Source: Desulfobacterales bacterium (GTDB taxonomy: Bacteria; Desulfobacterota; Desulfobacteria; Desulfobacterales; Desulfosalsimonadaceae). Taken from it: a stretch of DNA of 33,259 bases. Within the stretch, counting starts at the first letter, position 1. The number at the start of each line of letters is the position of its first letter. A program made the translations under genes and the position numbers. A model generated the notes under the pieces. It was not told where the DNA came from, ran no database searches, and saw only the letters and a program-made list of their open reading frames with translations. Shown one piece after another: positions 1 through 7,480 of the stretch. The stretch is from contig JAGXLR010000011.1 in the NCBI GenBank assembly GCA_018334555.1, positions 1 through 33,259 of the forward strand, read 5' to 3'.

Positions 1-1064
1 GAGAAAGAGGAGTAGACATCATAGATCCGGTCCAGCGCATCCATCTGCTTTAACTGGTTGACCAGGTTGGAAAGCATCCCGCCAGGCGTCTGATGCAGAA
101 GCACATTGATATCGATTATCGAAACCTTCGAATCATCCAACAAATGCTTGTATTTGGGAAGGACCTGCTTCTCCAGGATATCATTGATATTGGCGAGCGC
201 CCGGATATCAAAACCCGTATCCCGGTTGGTTCCGAGAAGGGCCATGACCAAGGGCTCGATCGCCGGATGAGAAGTCCGGAAGGCATAGCTCGACATGCAC
301 GTATCGATAATATCGACACCCGCCTCCACCGCCTTCAGATGCGTCATGGACGCCATACCCGAAGTGAAATGGCTGTGCAGGTGAATCGGAACAGACGTCT
401 TCTGCTTCAGGGCCCTGATCAACTCAAAGGCGTCATAGGGGGCCAAAAGTCCGGCCATATCCTTGATGCAAATTGTATCCGCCCCCATATCCGCCAGTTC
501 TTTGGCCTTGGCCAAATAGTAATCCAGGTTGTAGACGTCTCCACCCATCCGGGGCTCCGTAAGCGAATAGCAGATAGCCCCTTGAAAGTGCTTGCCGCTT
601 TTCTTGATGACTTCCACCACGGTCTGAAAATTGCGGAAATCGTTTAACGCATCAAACGTTCGAAAGATATCGATGCCGTTTTCCGCCGCCCGTTCGACAA
701 ACGCCCGGGCTACATCATCGGCGTAGTTACGGTAGCCGACGAGATTCTGGGCGCGGAGCAGCATGGAAAACGGAGTCTTCTTGAAATAGCGCTTAAGCGT
801 CCGTATCCGCTCCCATGGATCCTCATTCAAAAACCGGTGCATGGCGTCAAACGTCGCCCCACCCCATGTTTCCACGCCCCAGAAACCGACATCATCCATC
901 ATTTCCGCAACCGGGATCATGTCTTCGGTTCGTCCGCGCGTCGCGAACAAGGACTGGTGGCCGTCCCGCAAGGTCAAATCCTGAATTTTAACCGGATTCT
1001 TTGCTTCGGAGCGTTCCTTGCGGTAATCCATCGAGGTCATTTTTACTTCAGAATGGTCCGTCAT
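1..1064 (-). CDS. Pyruvate/oxaloacetate carboxyltransferase domain protein (PycB/OadA/transcarboxylase 5S type), N-terminal part, cut by window edge
   Basis: The reading frame is open from an ATG at 1064 to the left edge, giving 354 residues with no stop. An AGGAG ribosome site lies just before the start. The product is the biotin-dependent carboxyltransferase of the HMGL/TIM-barrel type, which moves a carboxyl group between carboxybiotin and pyruvate. Visible signatures are LTLRDGHQS (about 30-38, metal ligand D34), FRTFDALND (134-142), the catalytic lysine in IKDMAG (K201) and the metal-binding LHSH (H230, H232). The usual first motif reads LRDAHQS; here Ala is Gly. Whether a C-terminal biotinyl domain follows cannot be seen. 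It is the last visible gene of the methylmalonyl-CoA operon, so it may act as a 5S-like subunit of a methylmalonyl-CoA:pyruvate transcarboxylase, as an oxaloacetate decarboxylase alpha subunit, or as pyruvate carboxylase subunit B. The family is certain; the exact reaction is not. Confidence 0.9.
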   Translation of the reverse strand, partial: MTDHSEVKMTSMDYRKERSEAKNPVKIQDLTLRDGHQSLFATRGRTEDMIPVAEMMDDVGFWGVETWGGATFDAMHRFLNEDPWERIRTLKRYFKKTPFSMLLRAQNLVGYRNYADDVARAFVERAAENGIDIFRTFDALNDFRNFQTVVEVIKKSGKHFQGAICYSLTEPRMGGDVYNLDYYLAKAKELADMGADTICIKDMAGLLAPYDAFELIRALKQKTSVPIHLHSHFTSGMASMTHLKAVEAGVDIIDTCMSSYAFRTSHPAIEPLVMALLGTNRDTGFDIRALANINDILEKQVLPKYKHLLDDSKVSIIDINVLLHQTPGGMLSNLVNQLKQMDALDRIYDVYSSF

Positions 1065-1123
1065 ATCGCTTTCTCCTCATTTCCATCATATCGCGGGGGA
1101 TTAAAAATTACGCCCATATTTAC

Positions 1124-1369
1124 CTATCCTCTCCAATGCGCTGATCGTTGCAAAGCCTTCATCTGCATAAGATTGCGCATCTGCATCTGCTGCTGCCGGC
1201 CACTCAGAGCCCATACCGCCATTGCCGGGGCCGGCCCTTCCGCCGCCGGGGACTGAACAGCCACGGCTTCCGCAGGTTCCGACTCCGCGCTCAAAGCTGC
1301 TTCCTCCCCGCTCTTGATGTATGCCGCCACCGCCGAGATGGCCGCCGCTTTTTTCGGATCAGGTTTCAT
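1124..1369 (-). CDS. Small acyl-CoA carboxylase/decarboxylase accessory protein (OadG/MmdD C-terminal-like)
   Basis: This 81-residue protein has a clear GGAG ribosome site six bases before its ATG. The N-terminus is a short Ala-rich helix (AAAISAVAAYI, about 8-18), followed by an acidic, Ala/Glu/Pro-rich linker and a C-terminal conserved-looking block with W53, GRQ (57-59) and NLMQMKAL (66-73). A start of the form 'AIxAAVxAYI' and an end of the form 'WxxxGRQxxMxxRN' is the pattern I associate with small delta/gamma-type subunits and C-terminal tails of sodium-pump decarboxylases and biotin-dependent carboxylases. Here there is no membrane helix. It lies between the carboxyltransferase beta subunit and the pyruvate carboxyltransferase gene, so a role in assembling or bridging these subunits is inferred. 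A biotin-attachment MKM motif is absent, so it is not a biotin carrier. Confidence 0.7.
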   Translation of the reverse strand: MKPDPKKAAAISAVAAYIKSGEEAALSAESEPAEAVAVQSPAAEGPAPAMAVWALSGRQQQMQMRNLMQMKALQRSAHWRG

Positions 1370-1419
1370 CGCATCTCCATTCGCAATATTTTAAACCTAA
1401 ATTGAATCAATTCCTTTAT

Positions 1420-1451
1420 CTAGTTTCTATCCACTAGTTTCTAGTTTCTAG
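1420..1451. repeat. Three near-tandem copies of CTAGTTTCT inside the operon
   Basis: CTAGTTTCT occurs at 1420-1428, 1434-1442 and 1441-1449, the last two overlapping. The unit is nearly self-complementary at its ends (CTAG) and supplies in-frame TAG codons; the stop of the carboxyltransferase gene at 1448-1450 lies inside the last copy. It occupies the 78-base gap between that gene and the 81-residue accessory gene. It may be a copy of a short interspersed repeat, but no second array is visible in this window. Confidence 0.6.
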
Positions 1452-3001
1452 ACCGGTATATTCCCGTGCTTTTTGGGCGGCAGCACCTGGCGCTTGCTGT
1501 ACATGATCTCGAGGGCTTCGATCAGTCGCGGCCGGGTCTCGCTCGGGACAATCACGTCGTCGATATAGCCGCGCCTGGCCGCCCGATAGGGATTGGAAAA
1601 CAGATCCCGGTATTCATTGATTTTTTCCTTGCGCTTGGCCTCCGGATCGTCTGCCTCCTTGATCGTTTTGCGGTGGATAATGTTGGCCGCGCCTTCCGCC
1701 CCCATAACGGCGATTTCTGCGGAAGGCCAGGCGAACACGATGTCCGCGCCAAGATGTTTCGAAGACATGGCCAGATAGGCCCCGCCGTAGTCCTTACGGA
1801 CGATTAAAAGCAGCTTGGGCACGGTGGCCTCCGAATAACACCACAAAAGCTTGGCCCCGTGCCTGATGATGCCGCCCCACTCCTGGTTGCTGCCCGGCAT
1901 GTATCCGGGGACATCGGCGATCGTCAGAAGCGGTATGTTAAACGCGTCGCAGAACCTTATAAACCGCGTGGCCTTATCCGATGCGTCGATATCCAGGCAG
2001 CCCGCCAAAAAATTGGGTTGGTTGGCGATGATGCCGACGGTCTTGCCGTTCAAGCGGGCAAAGCAGATAACCATGTTTTTGGCGTACAGCGCATGGGGTT
2101 CAAAATACGCGCCGTCGTCTACGATGGATTCGATGACGGTCTTCATATCATAGGCGGTGTTGGGATCGTCCGGCATGAAAGTATCCAGGTTTTCCGCCGC
2201 CCTGCCGGGGTCGTCTCCGGTGCGAACGACCGGCGGGTCCTCCATGTTGTTTGACGGCAGGTAGGAGAGCAGCGTCTTGATCTGATCAATGGCGTCCTCT
2301 TCGGAATCACAGGCAAAATGGGCGACCCCGCTCTTTTCGTTATGAGAGACGGCCCCGCCCAGCTCCTCAAACGTAATTTCCTCGCCGGTGACGGACTTAA
2401 TGACCTGCGGGCCGGTAATAAACATATGGCTGGTCTTTTTCACCATAAAAATCCAGTCCGTCATGGCGGGGGAGTAGACGGCCCCTCCGGCCGTGGGGCC
2501 CATGATGGCGGAAATCTGGGGAATGACGCCGGAGCATGTAGAGTTCCGGTAGAAAATTTCTCCGTATCCGCAAAGCGCGTCAACACCTTCCTGGATGCGG
2601 GCGCCGCCCGAATCATTGAAACCGACGACGGGGGCGCCGGCTTTCTGGGCGAGGTCCATTATTTTACAGATCTTTCGGGCGTGCATCTCACCGAGTGTAC
2701 CGGCCCGGGCGGTGAAGTCCTGCGAATAGGAGAAAACAGGCCGCCCATTCACATAGCCATAGCCCGTCACGACGCCGTCAGCCGGAATATCGGTCTCATC
2801 CATGCCGAAGTCCACGCATCGATGCTTGACGAACATGTCGACCTCCCGGAAGGTACCGGCGTCAAACAGCCGATCAAGCCGTTCGCGGGCCGTCAACTTG
2901 CCCTGATCGTGCTGTTTGGAGACAGCCTTCTCACCCCCCATCCCCAATGCGTTTTTTCTGAGTTTCTTGAGCTCTTCGAGTTTTTCGGAATTGCGACCCA
3001 T
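1448..3001 (-). CDS. Acyl-CoA carboxylase carboxyltransferase beta subunit (propionyl-CoA carboxylase / methylmalonyl-CoA decarboxylase / transcarboxylase 12S type)
   Basis: The protein has 517 residues, the normal length for PccB/MmdA/12S proteins, and consists of two crotonase-fold halves. The N-terminal half has SGGARIQEGV (131-140) and PTAGGAVYSPAMTDW (169-183), which form the first oxyanion hole and acyl-CoA site. The C-terminal half has NQPNFLAG, the DVPGYMPGSNQEWGGIIRHG segment and KDYGGAYLAMSSKHLGAD for carboxybiotin. It transfers a carboxyl group between propionyl-/methylmalonyl-CoA and biotin. Its ATG overlaps the meaB stop in a TAATG junction, so the two are translationally coupled. 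Co-location with mutase and epimerase supports propionyl-CoA/methylmalonyl-CoA as substrate. No biotin carboxylase or biotin carrier gene is visible nearby, so an ATP-dependent carboxylase, a decarboxylase and a transcarboxylase all remain possible. Confidence 0.93.
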   Translation of the reverse strand: MGRNSEKLEELKKLRKNALGMGGEKAVSKQHDQGKLTARERLDRLFDAGTFREVDMFVKHRCVDFGMDETDIPADGVVTGYGYVNGRPVFSYSQDFTARAGTLGEMHARKICKIMDLAQKAGAPVVGFNDSGGARIQEGVDALCGYGEIFYRNSTCSGVIPQISAIMGPTAGGAVYSPAMTDWIFMVKKTSHMFITGPQVIKSVTGEEITFEELGGAVSHNEKSGVAHFACDSEEDAIDQIKTLLSYLPSNNMEDPPVVRTGDDPGRAAENLDTFMPDDPNTAYDMKTVIESIVDDGAYFEPHALYAKNMVICFARLNGKTVGIIANQPNFLAGCLDIDASDKATRFIRFCDAFNIPLLTIADVPGYMPGSNQEWGGIIRHGAKLLWCYSEATVPKLLLIVRKDYGGAYLAMSSKHLGADIVFAWPSAEIAVMGAEGAANIIHRKTIKEADDPEAKRKEKINEYRDLFSNPYRAARRGYIDDVIVPSETRPRLIEALEIMYSKRQVLPPKKHGNIPV

Positions 3002-3996
3002 TATTCGTTCCTTTCCTGTCGCCGGGTGAATGTATCCAACATATCCTTAACAGCCGCCGTAGGTGTCGTTTCCCCGCTCTCTACCGCCCGCTTCTGCAAC
3101 GGCAGCTTCTGCGTAATCTCGGGGGTGGTATAGAACCACTCCTTCAATCCCTCCTCCAATAAAAACTGCATCCAATCCAAGGCCTGATGCTTGCGTTTGG
3201 CCGCCAGCTCGCCGGTCTCGATCATCTGACGCCGATGCGTCAACACCGTATCCCAGATTTCATTGATACCCGCCATTGTCAGGGCGCTGCAGGTCATAAC
3301 GGGCGGCACCCACGTCGATGAGGACGGCAACAGCAGATGAAGGGCATCGGCAAACGCTTTACGGGCTTTTTCCGCATTTTCGACATTATCGCCGTCAGCC
3401 TTATTCACCGCGATGGCGTCCGCGAGCTCCAGCACGCCCCGCTTCATCCCCTGGAGTTCGTCGCCGGCACCGGCAAGGATCAGCACCAGAAAAAAGTCCA
3501 CCATGGAGGCCACTGAAACCTCGGATTGCCCCACCCCCACGGTTTCCACGATGATCACGTCATAACCGGCGGCCTCGCAGATCAACATGGATTCCCGTGT
3601 TTTTCTGGAAACCCCGCCCAAGGAACCGCCGGAAGGCGACGGCCGTATAAAAGCCCTTTCATGGGCTGAGAGTTTTTCCATGCGGGTCTTATCGCCCAGA
3701 AGACTTCCCCCGCTTTTCGCACTGCTGGGATCAACCGCCAGAATGGCCAGCCGATAGCCCTCCTCAACCAGTTTAATGCCTAGATTCTCAATGAACGTGC
3801 TCTTTCCCGATCCGGGCACGCCTGTAATGCCGAGCCGAATCGCCTCGCCCGTATGGGGCAGCAGACGATCGAGTACCGTTGTCACCAGCGTCTGGTGCGA
3901 AGACAATGAGCTCTCAATCAGGGTGATGGTCTTTGCCAGTACCTTGCGGTCGCCGGCCCGGACCCCTTCTATGTAATAGCGGGGGTCCGTCTCCAT
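3001..3996 (-). CDS. meaB: Methylmalonyl-CoA mutase-associated GTPase MeaB (ArgK family)
   Basis: This G3E-family P-loop GTPase protects and reloads B12-dependent methylmalonyl-CoA mutase. It has 331 residues from the ATG at 3996. The frame also permits a GTG six bases upstream, but the AGGGA site is properly spaced only for the ATG. Walker A is GVPGSGKST (about 59-67), the switch region holds ETVGVGQSE (151-159), and the base-recognition motif is NKAD (198-201). The C-terminal helical extension continues to EERNE-like charged residues, as in MeaB dimers. The mutase stop overlaps its ATG (TGATG) and its own stop overlaps the next gene's ATG (TAATG). This gives a coupled mutase-chaperone-carboxyltransferase unit, the usual context for MeaB. 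Confidence 0.95.
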   Translation of the reverse strand: METDPRYYIEGVRAGDRKVLAKTITLIESSLSSHQTLVTTVLDRLLPHTGEAIRLGITGVPGSGKSTFIENLGIKLVEEGYRLAILAVDPSSAKSGGSLLGDKTRMEKLSAHERAFIRPSPSGGSLGGVSRKTRESMLICEAAGYDVIIVETVGVGQSEVSVASMVDFFLVLILAGAGDELQGMKRGVLELADAIAVNKADGDNVENAEKARKAFADALHLLLPSSSTWVPPVMTCSALTMAGINEIWDTVLTHRRQMIETGELAAKRKHQALDWMQFLLEEGLKEWFYTTPEITQKLPLQKRAVESGETTPTAAVKDMLDTFTRRQERNE

Positions 3997-6122
3997 CAAC
4001 ACTTCCCTATCGCGTTTAGCACCTGGTTGGCCGAATCCGTAACCTTGCTACCCGGTCCAAACACCTTTGAAGCGCCGCTCGCGTATAGAAATTCATAATC
4101 GGCGGGCGGAATAATGCCGCCGACGATCACCAGAATGTCCTCCGCCCCTTCTTTTTTCAAGGCATCGATCAACTCCGGAACCAGGATCTTATGGCCGGCT
4201 GCAAGGCTAGATACGCCGACCACATGCACATCATTTTCAACCGCCATACGGGCGGCTTCAGCCGGCGTCTGGAACATGGGACTAATATCCACGTCAAAGC
4301 CCAGGTCCGCATAGGCCGTGGCCACCACTTTAATCCCGCGATCATGGCCGTCCTGGCCCATTTTGGTGACAAGTATCCGCGGCCGCCGCCCCTCTTTTTC
4401 CCTGAACTGTTCGGTGCGCTTACGGATGGCGGCGATGATTTCGTCGTCCTGGTACTCCGCTGCATAAACCCCGGATATGCATTGGGTGGTCGCCACATAG
4501 CGGCCAAAGACCTTTTCCATGGCATCGCTTATTTCACCCACGGTGGCACGTGCGCGCACCGCCTCAATACTGGCTTCAAGAAGATTGCCGCCGGATTCGG
4601 CATACTGGGTGACTTTGTCAAGCGCCGCATTGACGGCCTCATTGTCCCTGTTTTCCCGAACCGCCTTCAAGCGCTCGACCTGTTCGTCGCGAACGGCGGC
4701 GGATATTTCCCGGACATCAATTTCAGTCTGCTCATCCACCTGATACTTATTGACGCCGACGATGGCCTCCCTTCCCTGGTCGATTCTGGCCTGCCGCTTA
4801 GCGGCGGCTTCTTCAATGCGCATCTTGGGCATGCCGGATTCAATTGCCTTGGCCATGCCGCCGAGCTCCTCTACTTCGCCGATTATCTCCCGGGCGGCCT
4901 CGACAATGGACTGGGTAAGGGATTCGATATAGTAGGAGCCGCCCAGCGGATCCACGACATCGGTAACATGGGATTCCTCCTGGACGATCAGCTGCGTGTT
5001 CCTGGAGACCCTTGCCGAGAGGTCCGTGGGAAGGCTTACCGCCTCGTCAAAAGAGTTTGTATGAAGCGACTGTGTGCCGCCAAGCACTGCGGACAGGCAT
5101 TCAAGAGTGGTCCGGATGATATTGTTGTACGGGTCCTGCTGCGTCAGACTCCAGCCGGAGGTCTGCACATGGGTGCGCAGCATCAGTGAACGGGGATTTT
5201 GGGGGTTAAACCGCTGCATCAGCTCATGCCACAAAAAGCGGGCGGCCCGAAGCATGGCGATTTCCATGAAGAAATTCATGCCCACGCCAAAGAAAAATGA
5301 GAGCCTCGGGGCAAACTCATCGATATCAAGGCCCGCATTTAAGGCGGTTTTCACGTATTCCAGCCCATCGGCCAAAGTAAATGCGGTCTGCAATACCGAG
5401 TCGGCGCCCGCTTCCATCATATGATAGCCGCTGATGCTGACCGTATTATACTTCGGCATGTTTTTGGAGCAGTAGCCGATGATGTCGGATACGATCCGCA
5501 TGGAGGGCTCCGGCGGATAGATATAGGTATTGCGGGTGAGATACTCCTTTAATATATCATTTTGAATCGTGCCCTTAAGCTTTTCCTGGGATACGCCCTG
5601 TTCCTCTGCGGCCACGATATAGCCGGCCAGGATCGGCAGCACCGCGCCGTTCATGGTCATGGACACGGACATTTCATCGAGCGGGATGCCGTCGAAGAGA
5701 ATCTTCATATCCTCCACTGAATCCACCGGCACCCCGGCTTTACCCACATCACCGGCGACCCGCGGGTGGTCCGAATCGTAGCCCCTGTGGGTGGCCAAAT
5801 CAAAGGCAATGGAAAGCCCCTTCTGACCGGCCGCCAGGCTTTTCCGATAGAATTCGTTGGACTCCTTGGCGGTTGAAAAGCCGGCATACTGCCTTATCGT
5901 CCACGGTCGGTTGGTGTACATGGTGGCCCGCACCCCCCGCACATAAGGCTCAATTCCCGGCAGTGTGTTTTCAAACGCAATATTTTCCAGATCTTCCCTG
6001 GTATAAAGCGGTTTTGTCTCAATCCCCTCAGGGGTTTGACGATAAAGCGATTCAAGCGGCTTGCCCTTTAGCTCCTTTTCGGCAAGCGCCTTCCATTTGG
6101 AAATATCCGGATGTTCACCCAT
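3996..6122 (-). CDS. Methylmalonyl-CoA mutase, single-chain, adenosylcobalamin-dependent
   Basis: At 708 residues this is the full single-chain mutase: a catalytic TIM barrel followed by a C-terminal B12-binding domain. It interconverts (R)-methylmalonyl-CoA and succinyl-CoA. The N-terminal barrel carries [16 protein letters not shown] and [31 protein letters not shown], hallmark substrate-binding segments. The cobalamin domain has the base-off signature DGHDRG starting at about residue 591, with H593 as the lower axial ligand, then the SSLAAGH and VIVGGIIP segments. A GGAG site precedes the ATG at 6122. It lies 72 bases after the epimerase stop and overlaps meaB by one base. Domain order and length match homodimeric bacterial and mitochondrial-type mutases; nothing looks damaged. 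Confidence 0.97.
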   Translation of the reverse strand: MGEHPDISKWKALAEKELKGKPLESLYRQTPEGIETKPLYTREDLENIAFENTLPGIEPYVRGVRATMYTNRPWTIRQYAGFSTAKESNEFYRKSLAAGQKGLSIAFDLATHRGYDSDHPRVAGDVGKAGVPVDSVEDMKILFDGIPLDEMSVSMTMNGAVLPILAGYIVAAEEQGVSQEKLKGTIQNDILKEYLTRNTYIYPPEPSMRIVSDIIGYCSKNMPKYNTVSISGYHMMEAGADSVLQTAFTLADGLEYVKTALNAGLDIDEFAPRLSFFFGVGMNFFMEIAMLRAARFLWHELMQRFNPQNPRSLMLRTHVQTSGWSLTQQDPYNNIIRTTLECLSAVLGGTQSLHTNSFDEAVSLPTDLSARVSRNTQLIVQEESHVTDVVDPLGGSYYIESLTQSIVEAAREIIGEVEELGGMAKAIESGMPKMRIEEAAAKRQARIDQGREAIVGVNKYQVDEQTEIDVREISAAVRDEQVERLKAVRENRDNEAVNAALDKVTQYAESGGNLLEASIEAVRARATVGEISDAMEKVFGRYVATTQCISGVYAAEYQDDEIIAAIRKRTEQFREKEGRRPRILVTKMGQDGHDRGIKVVATAYADLGFDVDISPMFQTPAEAARMAVENDVHVVGVSSLAAGHKILVPELIDALKKEGAEDILVIVGGIIPPADYEFLYASGASKVFGPGSKVTDSANQVLNAIGKC

Positions 6123-6194
6123 TTTGATTCTCCGCTCGCGTTCATAAATTTTTTTATAATATTAGATTACTGTCGCCAAAACAAGTGCTAAAGC

Positions 6195-6596
6195 CTACCT
6201 TTCACATAATTCCACCAGTATCCCGTGGGTCGACTTGGGATGCAGGAAGGCAATTTTCGCACCACCGGCGCCTCGGCGCGGCGTCTCGTCAATCAGCCGC
6301 ACCCCCTTTTCCTTGAGTTCCGCAAGGGCCTGATCGATATCTTCGACCTGAAACGCCACGTGCTGGATGCCCTGGCCTTTCTTCTCAATGTATTTGGCAA
6401 TCGGGCCATCGGGGTCGGTTGACTCCAAAAGCTCCACCTCGCTCTGGCCGACCGGGAAAAACCCGGTTCTGACTTTCTGATCGGCAACCGTTTCATCGCC
6501 TTCAAACGGCAATCCCAATACATCGGTCCAGAATGTCTTGGCCTCATCGATGCTGTTAACAGTGACACCGATATGATCAAGCTTACGTATTTTCAT
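6195..6596 (-). CDS. mce: Methylmalonyl-CoA epimerase (VOC superfamily)
   Basis: The 133-residue protein belongs to the vicinal oxygen chelate family and interconverts the (S) and (R) forms of methylmalonyl-CoA, feeding the mutase downstream. It is built from two beta-alpha-beta-beta-beta modules beginning LDHIGVTV (6-13) and IQHVAFQV (77-84). H8, H79 and E129 fall where the family's divalent-metal ligands lie; the GKAKIAFLHP-like segment (GGAKIAFLHP, 111-120) and final VELCE are typical. An AGGAG site is well placed before the ATG at 6596. It is the first gene of the operon, with a promoter and a palindromic operator 50-80 bases upstream. Confidence 0.95.
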   Translation of the reverse strand: MKIRKLDHIGVTVNSIDEAKTFWTDVLGLPFEGDETVADQKVRTGFFPVGQSEVELLESTDPDGPIAKYIEKKGQGIQHVAFQVEDIDQALAELKEKGVRLIDETPRRGAGGAKIAFLHPKSTHGILVELCER

Positions 6597-6645
6597 TGGA
6601 TCTCCTTTGCCTACGTATAAAAACGGATTTTTATCATGCGCCTCG

Positions 6646-6674
6646 AATGTATGTAAGGCTTACATACCTTTCAA
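6646..6674 (-). promoter_or_regulatory. Putative sigma70-type promoter of the methylmalonyl-CoA operon
   Basis: On the minus strand a TTGAAA -35 (6674-6669) and a TACATT -10 (6651-6646) are separated by 17 bases. They lie about 50 bases upstream of the epimerase ATG. The spacer is almost entirely filled by the 6649-6667 palindrome, which is ideal for repression by steric blocking. The -10 is a 4/6 match, so the promoter assignment rests partly on its position. Confidence 0.5.
6649..6667. promoter_or_regulatory. Palindromic operator GTATGTAAGGCTTACATAC
   Basis: This is a perfect 8-3-8 inverted repeat (GTATGTAA, spacer GGC, TTACATAC) between the tetR stop and the epimerase start. Its core TAxGTAA-N3-TTACxTA is shared with the palindrome on the tetR promoter at 7341-7357. 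Position on a promoter plus a linked TetR gene makes it the likely operator through which the regulator controls the whole operon. Confidence 0.7.
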
Positions 6675-7306
6675 CCATTGTTTTTGATTCCCCCTGCCTG
6701 GATGCCCTCGAAAAGCAGCAGACAAAATTTTTCTGTGAGTCCATCCGGATCCAGCGGGCCGTCATTGATAACGGCAGGCAGCACCAGATGCTCGATGCCG
6801 CCGAGCACAATCTGACGAATGCTTCTGGCTTCCAAATCCTTGCGGAGTTCCCCGGCCTTTATGCCCTGCTCGAGAATTTCGGTCATCAGGTTCGTATACT
6901 GCTTGACGATGCCGTATGTTTCGCTGGTGAAATAACCCGGATAGTTGCGAACCTCCAAAAGCAGTATTTTAGAAAAGACCCGATCCTGGTCATAAAAATA
7001 GAAGGTGCTCCATATAAATTTTCGAAGCTTGTTCTTTGTCCCTTCAATCCCTTTCATACCCCAGTTGACCTGCTTGACAAAGTTTTCAAGATACTCATCG
7101 AGCACCGCGTGCAAAAGTCCCCTTTTATCCCCGAAGTATCGATATATCAGCGACTCGTTCACACCGGAGGTTCTCGATATTTCGGCGGTTGTGATTGAAC
7201 TAAAGTCTTTTTGCGCAAGCAGATGCCGAAGCGCATTGGCCAGCTTGATACGGCCGGAGGGCTTTGGCAGTGGGGTATCGGGATCTTTTTTTTCGGGTTT
7301 ATTCAT
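6671..7306 (-). CDS. TetR/AcrR-family transcriptional regulator
   Basis: The 211-residue protein has a TetR N-terminal DNA-binding domain: the helix-turn-helix spans ITTAEISRTSGVNESLIYRYFGDKRGLL (about residues 38-65), with YRYFGDK as the family hallmark. The remainder is a helical ligand-binding/dimerisation domain without recognisable specificity. No good ribosome site precedes the ATG at 7306. It is transcribed in the same direction as the methylmalonyl-CoA operon and ends 74 bases before the epimerase start. The related palindromes on its own promoter and on the operon promoter imply autorepression plus operon repression. The inducer is unknown; an acyl-CoA such as propionyl- or methylmalonyl-CoA is a reasonable guess from context only. 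Confidence 0.92.
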   Translation of the reverse strand: MNKPEKKDPDTPLPKPSGRIKLANALRHLLAQKDFSSITTAEISRTSGVNESLIYRYFGDKRGLLHAVLDEYLENFVKQVNWGMKGIEGTKNKLRKFIWSTFYFYDQDRVFSKILLLEVRNYPGYFTSETYGIVKQYTNLMTEILEQGIKAGELRKDLEARSIRQIVLGGIEHLVLPAVINDGPLDPDGLTEKFCLLLFEGIQAGGIKNNG

Positions 7307-7331
7307 ATGCTAAAGCCATTGATGGACAACG

Positions 7332-7366
7332 ATTGATTTATAAGTAAAACTTACTTACAAATCAAT
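7332..7366. promoter_or_regulatory. Extended palindromic operator upstream of tetR
   Basis: A nested inverted repeat: inner arms TAAGTAA (7341-7347) and TTACTTA (7351-7357) around AAC, and outer arms ATTGATTT (7332-7339) and AAATCAAT (7359-7366), with one unpaired base between inner and outer arms on each side. The inner core matches the palindrome at 6649-6667. It overlaps the predicted tetR -10 element. Confidence 0.72.
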
Positions 7367-7376
7367 TGGATGTCAA
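7348..7376 (-). promoter_or_regulatory. Putative tetR promoter
   Basis: On the minus strand a perfect -35 TTGACA (7376-7371) is followed after 17 bases by TAAGTT (7353-7348) as the -10. The -10 lies inside the inner palindrome, so a bound repressor would block polymerase. It is about 40 bases upstream of the tetR ATG. Confidence 0.55.
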
Positions 7377-7383
7377 GATTTTT

Positions 7384-7438
7384 GATAAAAAAAATCGGCT
7401 CTAAGAGGGCGCCCCGCGCAGCAGGCGCTACGGGGGCT
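7384..7438 (-). terminator. Possible weak terminator downstream of the GspE-like gene
   Basis: Downstream of the ATPase stop on the minus strand, a GCGCC/GGCGC stem can form and a run of eight T follows. The T-run is about 17 bases beyond the stem, so this is not a classic intrinsic terminator. Confidence 0.25.
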
Positions 7439-7480
7439 AAAACGGAGGGCGGTAGCATCGGCTGAAGTTTGCTGGAGGGC

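Noticed and set aside
2318-3133. Plus-strand open frame (271 codons) opposite the carboxyltransferase and meaB
   Set aside because: Antisense to two conserved genes and spans their junction; composition is low-information with no motif.
4191-5189. Long plus-strand open frame (332 codons) opposite the mutase gene
   Set aside because: Lies entirely antisense to a clearly conserved methylmalonyl-CoA mutase; its translation has no recognisable domain and is explained by codon bias of the real gene.
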